Positions 5,198 through 6,979 of a stretch of DNA of 6,979 nt are shown piece by piece. A model generated the notes under the pieces. The model worked only from the letters and a program-made list of their open reading frames with translations, made no database searches and had not been told where the DNA came from. Within the stretch, counting starts at the first letter, position 1, and every line of letters begins with the position of its first letter. The position numbers were made by a program, and so were the translations under genes. The DNA is from an uncultured Sneathia sp. (GTDB taxonomy: Bacteria > Fusobacteriota > Fusobacteriia > Fusobacteriales > Leptotrichiaceae), in the NCBI GenBank assembly GCA_902494065.1, contig CABURZ010000049.1, positions 1 to 6,979 on the forward strand, given 5' to 3'.

Positions 5198-5209
5198 ATA
5201 TAGTATAAT
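5181..5209 (+). promoter_or_regulatory. Promoter of the metal-ATPase gene, overlapping the rpmF terminator
   Basis: TTGACT (5181-5186), a 17-bp spacer and a perfect TATAAT (5204-5209). The -35 box lies in the loop and descending arm of the rpmF terminator and the T tract forms the spacer. Transcription should begin near 5215, leaving about 30 nt before the start codon. The ribosome-binding site is unusual: GGGGGT (5228-5233) is a one-mismatch version of GGAGGT with a long gap of about 11 nt to the ATG. No dyad typical of a metal-responsive MerR or ArsR site was evident. Confidence 0.75.
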
Positions 5210-5244
5210 TTAGTGTAAAAATAGTTTGGGGGTCAAAGTAATTT

Positions 5245-6979
5245 ATGGAAAAATACAGACTAGAAGGGCTTGATTGTGCAGATTGTGGGCTAAAGCTAGA
5301 AAAAGCGTTGTTAAAGGAAGAGTATGTAGAACAAGTAAGTATAAGTTTTGCAACTAAAACAATGTTAATACAAACAAGCAATTTAGAAAAAGTAAAAGAA
5401 TTAATAAACAAAATAGAACCTGAAGTTGAAATTTTAGAAGCAAATAAAAGTAAAGCAGACGTAGATGCAGAACACGAGCTTGCAAGTTTAGACACGGAAA
5501 AGATGCTTATAATAATTTCATTTATTTTGTTTTCTGTCGCTTTTATAGTAGAGTTATTTCAAAAGTACGGTAGAGCAGATAGAGATTTATACTTATTTTT
5601 TGTACCTTTATATATAATATCGTATGTAGTAATAGGTTTACATATATTAATAGGTGCATATAAGTGTATTGTAAATAAAGATTTTTTTGATGAAAAAGTT
5701 TTAATGAGTATATCTACAATAGCAGCATTTACTATAGGATCATTTGAAGAAGCTTGTGGGGTAATGCTATTTTATGCTATAGGAGAATATTTTCAAAATG
5801 TAGCTATAATAAATTCAAGAAAAGATATAAAAAATTTATTGGAGTTGAAAGAAAATACGGCTAATGTAGTTTTAGATGAAAATGAAAAATATGAAAAAGT
5901 AAAAATAGAAGACGTCAGAGAGGGAAGCTATATTTTAGTTAAACCAGGAGAAAAAGTTCCATTAGACGGAATAATTGTAAAGGGAAGTGGGGAATTTAAT
6001 TTATCAGCATTAACTGGAGAAAGTATGCCTAAACATATTAATGTTGGTGAAAGCGTTTATGCAGGATCGATTAATATGAATTCTATTATAATTCTAAAAG
6101 TAACTAATAAATATGAAAACTCTTCTATGTTTAAGTTGGTTGAATTAATAGAAAGTTCTATGCATAAGAAAACAAAGGCAGATAAATTTATTACAACGTT
6201 TTCAAATTGGTATACTCCAAGTATAATAACTTTAGCAATTTTAGTTGCAGTTTTACCGCCACTATTTACACAAAGCATAACATTTGAAAAATCTATTTAC
6301 AGCAGTATAGTATTGCTTGTAATATCATGTCCATGTGCATTAGTTCTAAGTATACCATTAACATATTTTACAGGAGTAGGAGCATTAGCTAAAAAAGGTG
6401 TATTAGTTAAGGCAATAGATATTTTTGATACTATTGAAAATGTTGATACTGTATTTTTGGATAAAACAGGAACGTTAACAGAAGGTAAATTCCATGTATC
6501 TGAAGTAAATGAATATTATGATAATGTTAGAAAGCTAACAGAGCATGAAATATTTGAGCATATATATATTGCAGAAAATATATCAACGCACCCTATTGCA
6601 AAAAGTATTATTGAGTTTATACGTGCAAAATATGGATTATCAAAAGTAGAATATTATGAATTTTATATGGAATTTATAAGCTACTGTAAGCATTGTGGTT
6701 GTTGCCATAAACCAAAAGAACACAATGAAAAATCTGATGATAAAATGTATGTTGATGAATATAGACATCACTTTGGACATTCAGAAGAAGATTTATGTAA
6801 AAATCATGAATTTAAGGTTAATGGAGAAATTAAAGATACAACTTTTGGGCAAGATATTAAAGTGGTATCATTAAATGAAATAGCAGGTCAAGGAATAAAA
6901 CTTGTGACAGATAAGTATGAAGTTTTAGTAGGAAATGATGCTATGATGAAAGCCAACAAAGTTCATATACCCGAAAGTG
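5245..6979 (+). CDS. P1B-type heavy-metal-translocating ATPase, ZntA/CadA-like, 3' end outside the window
   Basis: The reading frame is open from ATG 5245 to the right edge (578 codons). The protein is an inner-membrane pump that uses ATP to export Zn2+, Cd2+ or Pb2+. Domains in order: a short N-terminal heavy-metal domain with GLDCADC (C11, C14); membrane helices about 87-105, 115-139 and a pair at 152-185; an actuator domain with TGES (257-260); helices about 325-342 and 351-375 with the ion-binding SCPCAL motif (C362, C364); phosphorylation site DKTGTLT (D406); and the nucleotide-binding domain with the HP motif (H449, P450). SCPCALVLSIP is typical of the Zn/Cd/Pb subgroup (P1B-2) rather than copper pumps (CPCALGLA), so ZntA/CadA is favoured over CopA. 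Odd feature: residues 481-521 in the nucleotide domain hold 5 Cys and 7 His. The final GDGxND hinge region lies beyond the window. Confidence 0.93.
   Translation, partial: MEKYRLEGLDCADCGLKLEKALLKEEYVEQVSISFATKTMLIQTSNLEKVKELINKIEPEVEILEANKSKADVDAEHELASLDTEKMLIIISFILFSVAFIVELFQKYGRADRDLYLFFVPLYIISYVVIGLHILIGAYKCIVNKDFFDEKVLMSISTIAAFTIGSFEEACGVMLFYAIGEYFQNVAIINSRKDIKNLLELKENTANVVLDENEKYEKVKIEDVREGSYILVKPGEKVPLDGIIVKGSGEFNLSALTGESMPKHINVGESVYAGSINMNSIIILKVTNKYENSSMFKLVELIESSMHKKTKADKFITTFSNWYTPSIITLAILVAVLPPLFTQSITFEKSIYSSIVLLVISCPCALVLSIPLTYFTGVGALAKKGVLVKAIDIFDTIENVDTVFLDKTGTLTEGKFHVSEVNEYYDNVRKLTEHEIFEHIYIAENISTHPIAKSIIEFIRAKYGLSKVEYYEFYMEFISYCKHCGCCHKPKEHNEKSDDKMYVDEYRHHFGHSEEDLCKNHEFKVNGEIKDTTFGQDIKVVSLNEIAGQGIKLVTDKYEVLVGNDAMMKANKVHIPES

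Noticed and set aside
1..6979. CRISPR arrays, tRNA genes, insertion sequences or attachment sites.
   Set aside because: No regularly spaced direct repeats, no tRNA cloverleaf, and no transposase or terminal inverted repeats were found when reading both strands.

Overview
The window is very AT-rich, with codon use dominated by AGA, ATA, TTA and AAA. All recognisable genes lie on the plus strand. A Fusobacteriota source, probably Leptotrichiaceae (Sneathia, Streptobacillus or Leptotrichia type), fits best. The reasons are the base composition, a short outer-membrane beta-barrel protein with a C-terminal Phe (so a diderm), and a cysteine-free ribosomal protein L32. This assignment is inference; no 16S or other taxon marker is present.

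Layout. (1) Positions 1-80 hold the end of an upstream unit and its terminator. (2) Positions 145-2862 hold a three-gene operon, ulaG-ulaE-ulaF, closed by a strong terminator. Its enzymes open L-ascorbate 6-phosphate and epimerise the resulting L-pentulose 5-phosphates to D-xylulose 5-phosphate. The decarboxylase UlaD and the PTS transporter UlaABC are not in the window. (3) Positions 2863-3020 are a non-coding AT-rich spacer. (4) Positions 3021-3990 are the most interesting part: a good promoter, a roughly 190-nt RNA with several helices and a predicted pseudoknot, an intrinsic terminator with nine T's, and 30 nt later a 238-residue protein that looks like the PBECR4 branch of BECR-fold nucleases. 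The gene has no room for a promoter of its own. Promoter, structured RNA, leaky terminator, RNase-like gene is the layout of type III (RNA-antitoxin) toxin-antitoxin systems, but this protein is not a recognisable ToxN, CptN or TenpN. (5) Positions 4007-4879 hold a secreted outer-membrane barrel gene with its own strong promoter and a GTG start. (6) Positions 4880-5197 hold rpmF (L32) with a consensus promoter, an upstream 9-bp tandem repeat and a terminator. (7) From 5181 to the right edge is a ZntA/CadA-type P1B metal ATPase cut off by the window. Its -35 box sits inside the rpmF terminator hairpin, and its nucleotide-binding domain carries an unusual Cys/His-rich insert.

Functional ties are clear only within the ula operon and, as a hypothesis, between the structured RNA and the nuclease-like gene. 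The barrel gene, rpmF and the metal ATPase appear to be separate transcription units.
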